From Litorimonas sp947503715 (GTDB taxonomy: Bacteria; Pseudomonadota; Alphaproteobacteria; Caulobacterales; Maricaulaceae), in contig NZ_CP189850.1 of the NCBI RefSeq assembly GCF_050271975.1, forward strand, positions 2,728,001-2,792,000: a stretch of 64,000 nucleotides of DNA. The letters are read 5' to 3'. The notes under the pieces are model-generated. The model searched no databases. It saw only the letters and a list, made by a program, of their open reading frames with translations, and was not told where the DNA came from. Both the position numbers and the translations under genes were made by a program. Positions 24,977 to 33,303 of this stretch are shown here, piece by piece. Positions within the stretch are counted from its first letter, which is position 1; each line of letters opens with the position of its first letter.

Positions 24977-25010
24977 GTTCAAGTCGTTAAATAGGTAAAC
25001 AGAACTCACT

Positions 25011-26546
25011 CTAACACCCCAACATCCCCGGCACAGCCTTGCGCAATTCAAATTTCAACACCTTCCCCGTGCCGCCGCGCGGTAGTTCCTTAATCAGGTG
25101 CAAATGCCCCGGCTGTTTATATTTCGCTAGGCGCCCGTCGAGATGACCTAAAACGTCTTCAAGACACAACGCTTCCCCCTCTTTCACGACGGCGCAGACG
25201 CAGCCTGTCTCGCCCCAGCGCTCATCTGGGACGCCGATCACGGCGACCTCGACGACTTGTTCTAACTCGTAAAGCAGACCCTCAATTTCCGCCGGATAGA
25301 CGTTCTCGCCGCCGGAAATATACATGTCCTTCACGCGGTCCTCGATTGAGATATAGCCATCTTCATCCATGATTCCGATATCGCCGGAATGGAACCACCC
25401 ATCGGTGAAGCTCTCCGCATTCGCTTTCGGATTTCGCCAATATCCGGGCGTGACAGACAGGCCTTTAAACCAGATTTCGCCCGGCGTGCCGCGCGGCACT
25501 TCATTGCCGTCCTCATCCACAATCTTGATCCGCGAATGCATGAGAGGCCGTCCGGCAGAGCCGATCCGGTCGGGAATATCGGATTTGAGGAGCATCGCGC
25601 CGGACGCTGCCGTTTCTGTCATCCCGTATCCCTCTTGGATAATGATACCACGTTCCATCCACCAATGAATGAGGGCCTCGGGTACGGTCTCCGCCCCGCA
25701 CAGCGCGAGCGATATGCGCGAGAAATCGGCCGTTTCCATCTCCGCGCTCGCCCGCATCGCATTATAGGCAGCCGGCACGCAGAACATCGTCGTGATGCCG
25801 AGATCAGGGTTAGAAATCGCTTTGATCGTCGCGTCCGGGTCAAACATCCGCATGATGACGCAGGTCCCGCCTATCCAGATGGAGGGCAGCGCCGTGACAT
25901 TTAGCCCGCCAATATGGAAGAGCGGCATATTGTTGAGCGAAACATCTGACGGGCCTGACGCGCCGAGGCGGATAGCGGCAGAGGCGGTGAAGTCGAGCAT
26001 CGCGTGCGTGATAATCACCCCTTTAGGTGATCCGGTCGTGCCGGAAGAATACATGAGCAGGCACTGGTCTTCGAGCGATTGCGGATGGTAGTCATAGATT
26101 GGCGTGGCCACTGCGAGCCCGGTTTCATATGCGCTCTCTCCGCCGACGCCGTCTGTCCCGATCCAGTGAGCCACATCGGTCAGGCCTTTTGTCGCTTCCG
26201 CCAAAGGTGCAAAGGGCGCATCGACGAGTACCATGGACGCTTCAGAATCATTCAAAATATAAGCGAGCTCCGGTGGGGTGAGCCGGAAGTTCAGCGCCAG
26301 ACAAATCGCACCGACCCGCCAACAGCCAAAGACGAGTTCCATCACATCCGTCGTGTTGAGGCAAAGAAACGCGACGCGGTCTCCTGGCTTGATCCCGTTC
26401 TCACGCAACATGCCCGCGACCCGCGCGATACGATCATTCATCTGCGAATATGAAAAGTCCCGTCCGCTCGCGAGGTCAAACATCGCGCGTTTATGCGGCG
26501 TTGTCGCCGCGTGATACGAAATCCAATCATAGGCCTGAAGCGTCAT
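25011..26546 (-). CDS. Acyl-CoA synthetase, AMP-binding
   Basis: The 511-aa ANL-superfamily ligase shows LMYSSGTTGSPKGVIITH near residue 165, GYGMTETAASG near residue 305, WFHSGDIGIMDEDGYI with DRVKDMYISGGENVYP, and the catalytic lysine in PRGGTGKVLKFE. It adenylates a carboxylic acid and forms its CoA thioester. It resembles medium-chain or aromatic acyl-CoA ligases. Divergent to the HpaI-like aldolase and near the monooxygenase/esterase pair, it may activate the acid released there; that is inferred from position. Confidence 0.92.
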   Translation of the reverse strand: MTLQAYDWISYHAATTPHKRAMFDLASGRDFSYSQMNDRIARVAGMLRENGIKPGDRVAFLCLNTTDVMELVFGCWRVGAICLALNFRLTPPELAYILNDSEASMVLVDAPFAPLAEATKGLTDVAHWIGTDGVGGESAYETGLAVATPIYDYHPQSLEDQCLLMYSSGTTGSPKGVIITHAMLDFTASAAIRLGASGPSDVSLNNMPLFHIGGLNVTALPSIWIGGTCVIMRMFDPDATIKAISNPDLGITTMFCVPAAYNAMRASAEMETADFSRISLALCGAETVPEALIHWWMERGIIIQEGYGMTETAASGAMLLKSDIPDRIGSAGRPLMHSRIKIVDEDGNEVPRGTPGEIWFKGLSVTPGYWRNPKANAESFTDGWFHSGDIGIMDEDGYISIEDRVKDMYISGGENVYPAEIEGLLYELEQVVEVAVIGVPDERWGETGCVCAVVKEGEALCLEDVLGHLDGRLAKYKQPGHLHLIKELPRGGTGKVLKFELRKAVPGMLGC

Positions 26547-26634
26547 CGCATTTTCCCCGAATATATTTTATCGTTGAGACAGTTGTGACAAATCCGGATA
26601 GAGTTGCAAGGTGAAACCGAAAAATGAGGCCCGC

Positions 26635-27381
26635 ATGACCTTCAAACAAAAATTGGCCGAGGGTGAGACATTGGTCGGAACCTTCCTCAAAACACCCTCT
26701 CCTACAATCTGCGAAGTGTTGGGTCGGACGACGCTCGACTTTCTCTGTATAGATGCCGAGCACAACCCCTTTGACCGTCGGGATATTTCGGATTGCGTGT
26801 TGGCCTGTCGATCAGTGGGCCTGCCAAATCTGGTCCGCTTGCCCATCGCGTCAGCCGAACATATCGCGACCGCATTGGATTGCGGGGCGGGCGGCTTCGT
26901 CGCGCCGCACCTGATGAGTGCGGAAGATGCGCGGATGATTGTCGCAAAGTCGGATTATAAACAAAGCCGCGGGTTTTGCGGCGGGACGCGCGCGGCGGGG
27001 ACGCGAACACTGGAAGAACACGTTCGCTTGGCAGGTGGGGATACCGTCGTCATCGGACAGATTGAGGATATTGAAGCCGTCCAAGACCTGGACGCGATTT
27101 TAGAAGTGGACGGTATTGATTGCTATTTCATTGGGCGGTCTGACCTGACGCTGTCCATGGGTCACACGGACCGCAACCATCCCGACGTCATCGCAACAGT
27201 CGAGGACATCACGAGTCGCGCCGTCGCGCGGGGACGTCGGGTCGGAACCTTTACATCGGATTTAAGAGAACTGCCGAAATGGCGAAATATGGGGATCAAC
27301 CTGTTTCTTCTGGGGTCCGAGCAAGGTTTCATGATTAACGGCACAAACGCATTTTTAGAGGATGTGCGCGGGCGGTTTTAG
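26635..27381 (+). CDS. HpcH/HpaI-type class II aldolase
   Basis: The 248-aa TIM-barrel protein begins MTFKQKLAEGETLVG and has FLCIDAEHNPFDRRDI, ALDCGAGGFVAPHLMSAEDA and the GQIEDIEAV metal segment typical of HpaI/RhmA aldolases. It should cleave a 4-hydroxy-2-oxoacid to pyruvate plus an aldehyde with a divalent metal. GAGG five bases before the ATG at 26635 supports this start over the GTG at 26611. Its stop overlaps the convergent esterase gene by 4 bp. Substrate unknown; 2-keto-3-deoxy-rhamnonate or a catabolic hydroxy-oxo acid are options. Confidence 0.87.
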   Translation: MTFKQKLAEGETLVGTFLKTPSPTICEVLGRTTLDFLCIDAEHNPFDRRDISDCVLACRSVGLPNLVRLPIASAEHIATALDCGAGGFVAPHLMSAEDARMIVAKSDYKQSRGFCGGTRAAGTRTLEEHVRLAGGDTVVIGQIEDIEAVQDLDAILEVDGIDCYFIGRSDLTLSMGHTDRNHPDVIATVEDITSRAVARGRRVGTFTSDLRELPKWRNMGINLFLLGSEQGFMINGTNAFLEDVRGRF

Positions 27382-28226
27382 CTTCGTAAAATCTGCGCCA
27401 ACTCTATCAGCGTACTCTCGCGATCCGGGGTCGGGTAAAACATCCAGTAATGCCCAAACTCGCCATAGGTCGCGAGTTTTTTTAGCTTTCCGGCGGTTTT
27501 GGCTTTTGACGCGAAGGTCATAATGTCCGTGTAAAGCAAGTCCTTCTCACCTGTAAAAATCATCATCTCCGGGAGGGTTTCCGGTTCCGCATTTATCGGA
27601 CTGATCAGCGGGTCTTTCGGATCGCGCGGTCCGGCATATTGATGCGCGGCTTTGCGCGCGCCGACGGGTTCCAACAGAACTTCCTCATTCGGAATATCAT
27701 CCGGCACGGTCGACATGTCCAAATCGAGCCAAGGCGAGAGTAAAATGATGGGGTGCGCGGGCGTCAGCGTTTGACACATAGCAAGCGCCAGATTGCCACC
27801 CGCTGAGTCGCCTCCGAGCTTCACATTTTCCGCGCCATATTGCGCGACAACAGTATCGAAATGGGCGTTGGCGAAGTCGATGACTTCATCCGCGATAGCT
27901 TCCGGCGGCAAGGGATAATCCGGCAGGATAACCGTCGTCCCCGACATATCGGCGAGCTTCGTAAACATCGCATAATGCAATCCGATCAGACCAATCACAT
28001 AGGCCCCGCCATGTTGGTGAACATAAACACGTCCATTGCCGCCAGTTTTTGGCTCACAGGTCCAAATATCACGTCCTTGAAATTCGCTCTTCTTCCAGCG
28101 TTTGCGAACAGACATAGGCGGTGCCACAGAGGGCACATTGCCTTTGGCCACAGCCTTCGCAATGGAGTTCCGCGCCCCCGTAAAACGCAGAACTGTCTCC
28201 AGCATTTTATAGCGTAATGTCGTCAT
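27378..28226 (-). CDS. Alpha/beta hydrolase (HSL-type esterase)
   Basis: The 282-aa protein has HQHGGAYVIG (oxyanion HGG), LGGDSAGGNLALA with the nucleophilic Ser, and late Asp (FTGEKDLLYTD) and His (GEFGHYWMF). It is a family IV esterase. Its ATGA overlap with the upstream monooxygenase gene makes it a translationally coupled partner: Baeyer-Villiger oxidation of a ketone gives an ester that such a hydrolase splits. This metabolic pairing is established for several bacterial ketone pathways; here it is inferred from order. Confidence 0.88.
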   Translation of the reverse strand: MTTLRYKMLETVLRFTGARNSIAKAVAKGNVPSVAPPMSVRKRWKKSEFQGRDIWTCEPKTGGNGRVYVHQHGGAYVIGLIGLHYAMFTKLADMSGTTVILPDYPLPPEAIADEVIDFANAHFDTVVAQYGAENVKLGGDSAGGNLALAMCQTLTPAHPIILLSPWLDLDMSTVPDDIPNEEVLLEPVGARKAAHQYAGPRDPKDPLISPINAEPETLPEMMIFTGEKDLLYTDIMTFASKAKTAGKLKKLATYGEFGHYWMFYPTPDRESTLIELAQILRS

Positions 28227-29665
28227 TCCGTAATCTCGTAAGCCTCCCAGTCGGGCGTTTTAAAACGGCGCTTGAACTCCAATGCGCTACCGGGCCAATT
28301 ATTCGGGACTTTATCGCCGACCTTGTACCAACTCGCATCTACTTTCGACCAGGCGAGGTCTTTGAGGCGGCGTTGCATTTCCGCGCTAAATTCCGATTCG
28401 GCCTCTGGCTTCACCGCAATGACGCCCGCAGTTTTTTCGATGAGTTTGACGACATAGCCGATCTGGTTTTCCAGCTTGTAAATAATCGAGGTATGACCGG
28501 TATTCGTGTTGGGACCATAGAGGATGAATAGGTTCGGAAAGCCGTCCGTCATGGTCCCCATATAGGCCTGCGCCCCCTCCGCCCAGTGGTCCTTGAGCGA
28601 GACACCGCCCTCACCTCGCACGTCAATTTCTTTCAGAAATGGATTGGTATGAAACCCCGTCGCATAAACGACGAGATCATGTTGGCGTTCGGTCCCGTCT
28701 TTCGTGACAAGCCCATCTTTCGTAAAACGATCTAACCCCTTGGTCACGACCTCCACATTCTCCCGCGCAAACGCTGGATAGATTTTATCCGAGAGCAAAA
28801 TGCGCCGCGCCCCCATTGGATAATCCGGCAACATTTTGGCACGTAATTCAGGGTCTTTGATATGTTTCTTGAGGCCCGATTTCACCCAAACCTCACCAAA
28901 TTTACGCGCCAGCGGTTTGCCCTGAATGATGCGCCAGACGAAATATTCGCCCTGCGCAAAAAGACTGAACCGATAGAGTTTACCGAGTGCCGGAATCTTC
29001 TTGCCCAGCCATTTTTCTAGCTTGGAGTATGGCCGGTCTTTCTTCGGAATAATCCAGTTCGGCGTGCGGTGGTAAACCGTCAGCTTGTCTGCGACTTCCG
29101 CAAGTTCAGGGATAAGCTGGATTGCGCTGGCCGCGTTCCCGATGACGCCGATATTTTTGCCCGCCGTTTCGAAATCATTGTCCCATTGCGCGGAATGAAA
29201 ACTCGCCCCCTCGAAATTTTCTGCGCCTTCAATCTCCGGTGTTTTCGGAATGTGAAGCTGCCCGATGGCGGAGACTAAAAAGCGACTTGTCAGAACCTCG
29301 CCATCGCGAAATGTCGTCGTCCAAACTCCGTCGGCAAAACTTGCGGAGATAACTGTTCGCCCAAATTTTAGGTGGTCATACAGACCGTAATCTCTCGCAA
29401 TACCTCTCTGATATTCATGAATCTGTTTCTGCTTCGCCCACTTAAAATCCCACGCCGGATTGGGCGCGAAGGAATAGGAATAGAGCGCACTCGCAATATC
29501 GCATTCCGCGCCGGGATAGGTATTTTCGCGCCATGTCCCGCCGACCTCTTCGGCCTTCTCGACGATGACGAAATCCTCGCGCCCCGCCTCTTTCAGCTTG
29601 ATGCCCATGCAGAGACCGCCAAAGCCGGACCCGATGATGACTGTTTCAAAATGTGTTTTCCCCAT
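28223..29665 (-). CDS. Baeyer-Villiger-type flavin monooxygenase
   Basis: The 480-aa flavoprotein has the FAD site GSGFGGLCMGIKLKEAG, the GGTWRENTYPGAECD segment, and FEGASFHSAQWD, which fits the FxGxxxHxxxW(P/D) fingerprint of Baeyer-Villiger monooxygenases. A second GxGxxA/G motif (GVIGNAASAIQ) binds NADPH. It inserts oxygen next to a ketone to make an ester or lactone. The next gene is a coupled esterase. Substrate (cyclic, linear or steroid ketone) is not predictable. Confidence 0.9.
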   Translation of the reverse strand: MGKTHFETVIIGSGFGGLCMGIKLKEAGREDFVIVEKAEEVGGTWRENTYPGAECDIASALYSYSFAPNPAWDFKWAKQKQIHEYQRGIARDYGLYDHLKFGRTVISASFADGVWTTTFRDGEVLTSRFLVSAIGQLHIPKTPEIEGAENFEGASFHSAQWDNDFETAGKNIGVIGNAASAIQLIPELAEVADKLTVYHRTPNWIIPKKDRPYSKLEKWLGKKIPALGKLYRFSLFAQGEYFVWRIIQGKPLARKFGEVWVKSGLKKHIKDPELRAKMLPDYPMGARRILLSDKIYPAFARENVEVVTKGLDRFTKDGLVTKDGTERQHDLVVYATGFHTNPFLKEIDVRGEGGVSLKDHWAEGAQAYMGTMTDGFPNLFILYGPNTNTGHTSIIYKLENQIGYVVKLIEKTAGVIAVKPEAESEFSAEMQRRLKDLAWSKVDASWYKVGDKVPNNWPGSALEFKRRFKTPDWEAYEITE

Positions 29666-29685
29666 GGCGCGACCCTAACGGAAAA

Positions 29686-31275
29686 TTACTTGCCTACAAG
29701 CGCGGCGACGGCTTCAATTCTGTCGGCCTCTCCTGCAGGTTTGTCCCAGCGGATTCGGTGGATGCGTGGGAAACGCAGGGCATAGCCGGATTTATGGCTG
29801 GAGGAGGTCTGCGCGGAGTCAAACGCGATCTCGAAGACGAGTTCTTTCTCGACTTCCTGCACTGGACCGAAGCGCTTGAGTTTGTGATTGCGGATCCACT
29901 TATCCAGCAATTTCAACTCCTCATCGGTAAATCCGAAATAGGCCTTGCCGATTGGCAACAATGTTCCGTCCGGCCCCCAGAGGCCAAAGGTGTAATCGGA
30001 ATAATAACTCGACCGTTTCCCCGTGCCGCGCTGCGCATACATCAGGACGGCATCAAGCAGGAACGGGTCGCGTTTCCACTTGTACCACATATGTTTCGGA
30101 CGGCCGGAGACATAGGTCGAGGACGTATCTTTGATCATCAATCCCTCGATCAGACCGCCACTCTCCGCCGCCTCTTCCCGTAATGCGCGGAGGTCATCAA
30201 TGGTGGTCCAATCCAGCGTTTTGGAAATCGAAAAGCGCGGGGAATTTTGGGTCTGAATAAACTTCGCTAAAATCTCCCGTCGCGCCGTGAGGGTCTCCCC
30301 GCGCAGCGACTGATTGTTCAAACTCAGAATATCGTAAGCCATGAGATGCGCCGGAAAGTCCGTCATCAGTTTTTTGGACGGTTTCTTCTTCCCCAAACGC
30401 TGTTGCAATTCATTGAAGGACCCGATCTCTCCTTCGGGTTTCACAAGCAGCTCGCCGTCCAGCACGGCCTCGAAATTTACCGCTGCCGCGAGATCGGGAA
30501 AGCTGTGGCTGACATCATCGCCTGTGCGGGAGAAGACTTTCACCTCACCATTCATGGCGGCGAGTTGCACGCGGATACCGTCCCATTTCCATTCGGCCTG
30601 ATGGGTCTTCGGCGAGAGGCGATCCAAGTCTTTTTCCTCGTCAATCGGATGGGCCAGCATGACGGGCGAATAGGTCAGAACCTTGGAAATATCTGGCATC
30701 TCCGCCTCGCCGTCAATCCAGGCGAAGAGGGTCTCATAGGGCGGCTCCAGCCCGTGCCAGAGTTCCTCAATCACGCCGACCTCGACCCCGGCCATATTCG
30801 CGAGGGTCTTTTTAACGGTCCGCGCCGACATGCCAATGCGCAAGCCGCGCGTCCCGAGCTTTAGCAAGGCCCAGCGCTGTGCGGGGGCCATATTGTCGAG
30901 CAGTGTAATTAAATAGTCTCGGATCTCAGGCTTTGACCGCGACTGAAATTCCGCAATGACTTCGTGGAGGTCCGGCAGGCGGTTGAGCCGCACGGGGTCT
31001 GGCGATTGCGGCCAAGCCAACGCGACGGTCTCGCTCATTTCGCCGACATAATGCCGCGAGAGATCAAACAAAAATGGATCCATCCGCTCCATCATCAAGG
31101 TCTTGATAAGGTTCCGCTTGAAAAGGTCAAAAGAGAGTGTTCCCGCGATGGCTGCGAGCGCCCAACCCCGATCTGGATCAGCCGTCGCGCGAAGATAATT
31201 CGCGAGAATCGTTTCCTTGGCGAGGGTGGAATTGGTGAAATAGAGATCGTCGAGGAGTTGTGAAAAGGCTTTCAT
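29686..31275 (-). CDS. ATP-dependent DNA ligase (PP_1105-type)
   Basis: The 529-aa ligase has the adenylation motif EWKWDGIR with the nucleotidyl-lysine near residue 229, an N-terminal helical DNA-binding domain and a C-terminal OB domain. This is the bacterial ATP-dependent ligase that travels with an exonuclease, a DEXH helicase and a phosphoesterase in a repair cassette. All four are present between 29.7 and 36.5 kb. It seals nicks with ATP, beside the NAD-dependent LigA presumably encoded elsewhere. The exonuclease gene is upstream across an inverted repeat. Confidence 0.93.
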   Translation of the reverse strand: MKAFSQLLDDLYFTNSTLAKETILANYLRATADPDRGWALAAIAGTLSFDLFKRNLIKTLMMERMDPFLFDLSRHYVGEMSETVALAWPQSPDPVRLNRLPDLHEVIAEFQSRSKPEIRDYLITLLDNMAPAQRWALLKLGTRGLRIGMSARTVKKTLANMAGVEVGVIEELWHGLEPPYETLFAWIDGEAEMPDISKVLTYSPVMLAHPIDEEKDLDRLSPKTHQAEWKWDGIRVQLAAMNGEVKVFSRTGDDVSHSFPDLAAAVNFEAVLDGELLVKPEGEIGSFNELQQRLGKKKPSKKLMTDFPAHLMAYDILSLNNQSLRGETLTARREILAKFIQTQNSPRFSISKTLDWTTIDDLRALREEAAESGGLIEGLMIKDTSSTYVSGRPKHMWYKWKRDPFLLDAVLMYAQRGTGKRSSYYSDYTFGLWGPDGTLLPIGKAYFGFTDEELKLLDKWIRNHKLKRFGPVQEVEKELVFEIAFDSAQTSSSHKSGYALRFPRIHRIRWDKPAGEADRIEAVAALVGK

Positions 31276-31294
31276 GCTGTCTGGTTCTCCAAAC

Positions 31295-31410
31295 TGTCAT
31301 CCCGCACAAGGGCGAAGCCCGCAGATGCGGGACCTAACGTTTGCAGAGCGCCGGCTTGAGTTAATATACGATAGGTCCCGCATCTGCGCTTCGCTGCGTG
31401 CGGGATGACA
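31295..31410. repeat. Inverted repeat of the TCATCCCGCA type
   Basis: Arms 31295-31336 (TGTCATCCCGCAC...) and 31372-31410 (...GTGCGGGATGACA) pair almost throughout, differing only by a small 3-nt length variation around GCGAAG, with a 35-nt centre. The sequence resembles the palindromic intergenic repeat common in alphaproteobacterial genomes. It fills the 148-bp gap between ligase and exonuclease genes and would form a long RNA stem inside their transcript. Confidence 0.75.
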
Positions 31411-31423
31411 TTTGAGAAAAGGC

Positions 31424-32452
31424 TCACTCCCCCACCTCCTCATCCATCCCAATCAGATTCAACCCCTTCGCGTTAATCCCCTCCTTTTTCAGCGCATATT
31501 CCAGCGCTTCCACACGACCATGGGTAATCCAGACATCCTGTGCGCCCGTCTCCTTACAGGTCCGAATGAGATCGCCCCAATCCGCGTGATCACTCACGAC
31601 CAAGGCCATTTCCGCCCGCTTCTGACGGGCGCGGGCGCGGATTTGCATCCAGCCTGAGGCCACCGTTGGAAGCGGACCTTCGAAGCGACGGGACCAGCGA
31701 TCATTGATCTGCGCGGGTGGACAGAGGACGATTTTGCCTTGGAAGACGTGTTTGTCCTTGCGCGGAATTTCGGAGACAAGTTCCCAGTCTCCGAAATCCT
31801 GTCCGTAGCTCTCATAGAGTTCGGTCAACCGCTTCAACGCGCCGTGAATATAAAACGGATGTTCATACCCCGCGAGGCGCAAGGTCTTCATCACCCGCTG
31901 ACATTTGCCGAGTGCGTAGACCCCGACAATATGCGTGCGGTCCGGCAGGGCCGCCATGGACCGCATGAGCTTGTCGACTTCGACTTCCAGCGGGGGGTGC
32001 TGGAAGACGGGCAGCGCGAAGGTTGCTTCGGTAATGAACACATCGCAGGGGACGACTTCGAACGGCGCGCAGGTCGGGTCGGGATGACGTTTGAAATCCC
32101 CCGCCGCAACGACGCGTTTGCCCTGATATTCGAGGACGGCCTGTGCGGAGCCGAGAATGTGCCCCGCACTCGCAAACCAGAGCGTCACGCCATTGCCGAG
32201 ATCATGCCGCTGGCCATATGTCAGTTCTGTCTCACCCGTTTCTTCCGTGAGGTAATAGCGCGTCTTCATAATCGCGATGGTTTCGGGCGTCGCCCAAACG
32301 TGACCGTGACCCGCCCGCGCATGATCGGCGTGACCATGCGTGATGATGGCGCGCGGGACGGCGTCGGTTATCGGATCAATATAGGCGTCGGCGGGGACAC
32401 AGTAGAGCCCCGCCTCCCGCACCTGCATCCATGTCTCAGGGTCGGAGGTCAT
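31424..32452 (-). CDS. Ligase-associated exonuclease (metallo-beta-lactamase fold)
   Basis: The 342-aa protein has HGHADHARAGH near residue 38, the zinc site of the beta-lactamase-like nucleases, followed by SAGHILGSAQ and AAGDFKRHPDP, the metallo-beta-lactamase/beta-CASP layout. It is the exonuclease member of the ligase cassette and is thought to trim DNA ends in repair. The SDR gene stops 2 bp before its ATG, so an apparently unrelated oxidoreductase lies upstream in the same transcript. Confidence 0.9.
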   Translation of the reverse strand: MTSDPETWMQVREAGLYCVPADAYIDPITDAVPRAIITHGHADHARAGHGHVWATPETIAIMKTRYYLTEETGETELTYGQRHDLGNGVTLWFASAGHILGSAQAVLEYQGKRVVAAGDFKRHPDPTCAPFEVVPCDVFITEATFALPVFQHPPLEVEVDKLMRSMAALPDRTHIVGVYALGKCQRVMKTLRLAGYEHPFYIHGALKRLTELYESYGQDFGDWELVSEIPRKDKHVFQGKIVLCPPAQINDRWSRRFEGPLPTVASGWMQIRARARQKRAEMALVVSDHADWGDLIRTCKETGAQDVWITHGRVEALEYALKKEGINAKGLNLIGMDEEVGE

Positions 32453-32453
32453 C

Positions 32454-33200
32454 CTAGCGGAGGGTCATACCACCATCGACCATATATTCGGACCCCGTCA
32501 CATAGGACGCTTCTTCGGATAAGAGGAAGCATGCAACCGCAGCGACTTCTTCCGATTCACCGAACCGTCCGAGCGGGACCATTTTGGAATGATGTGCCTT
32601 GAGTTCCTTTTCCTCTTCAGGCGTTACATCACCAAAGAAACCCGTCGAGATTGGACCTGGACCGATGGCATTGACCCGAATTTTCTCCGGGGCGAGGTCA
32701 CGGGCAAAGGACCGCGTGAAGGTTGCGAGCGAAGATTTCGTCGCAGCGTAAACCGCCGCCTCGGGTCCGCCGAGAAAGGGCGCAACGGAAGAGGTCAGCA
32801 GCACGCCTGCCCCTTCATTCAGATGTTTCTTGAGGGCCGCCATCTGCAACATCGGGCCGCGGACATTCACATTATTCATATGATCGAAAAACTCCGCGTC
32901 GACTTTCTCGACGGGGCGGAATTTGCCGTAACCCGCATTCAGGAACAGGCCGTCCAGACCTTTGCCCATCTCGGCAATCTTCTCTTCCAACTCCGCAATG
33001 TCTTCCAGGCTGGAGGAGTCATTGCGCAAGACGAGTGCGGAACTTGGCAGGGCGCGACCCGCCGCGTCCAGATTTTCCTGCGTCGTGCCTGTGACCGCGA
33101 CATCGCCGCCTTCTGCGACAATGCGTTTGGCCGTCGCCAGACCGATACCGGATGTGCCGCCCGTGATGAGTACCGTTTTACCTTTGAACCGTTCGCTCAT
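32454..33200 (-). CDS. Short-chain dehydrogenase/reductase
   Basis: The 248-aa protein starts MSERFKGKTVLITGGTSGIG with the Rossmann glycine motif, has NAGYG, the catalytic YAATK and ends in GSEYMVDGGMTLR, a classical SDR of the FabG-like type. GAGGAG lies directly before the ATG at 33200. It is placed between the two halves of the DNA repair cassette. SDR substrate cannot be read. It shares a roughly 100-bp divergent promoter region with the helicase. Confidence 0.9.
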   Translation of the reverse strand: MSERFKGKTVLITGGTSGIGLATAKRIVAEGGDVAVTGTTQENLDAAGRALPSSALVLRNDSSSLEDIAELEEKIAEMGKGLDGLFLNAGYGKFRPVEKVDAEFFDHMNNVNVRGPMLQMAALKKHLNEGAGVLLTSSVAPFLGGPEAAVYAATKSSLATFTRSFARDLAPEKIRVNAIGPGPISTGFFGDVTPEEEKELKAHHSKMVPLGRFGESEEVAAVACFLLSEEASYVTGSEYMVDGGMTLR

Positions 33201-33303
33201 AATAATCTCCTCTTGAGTCTTGTATGGAGTACCTACGAACCGGAGGGCGGGCTGTTCCAAAATTTAAACGATAACCAAATCCACCCTCGCGCGTAGATAC
33301 ATC

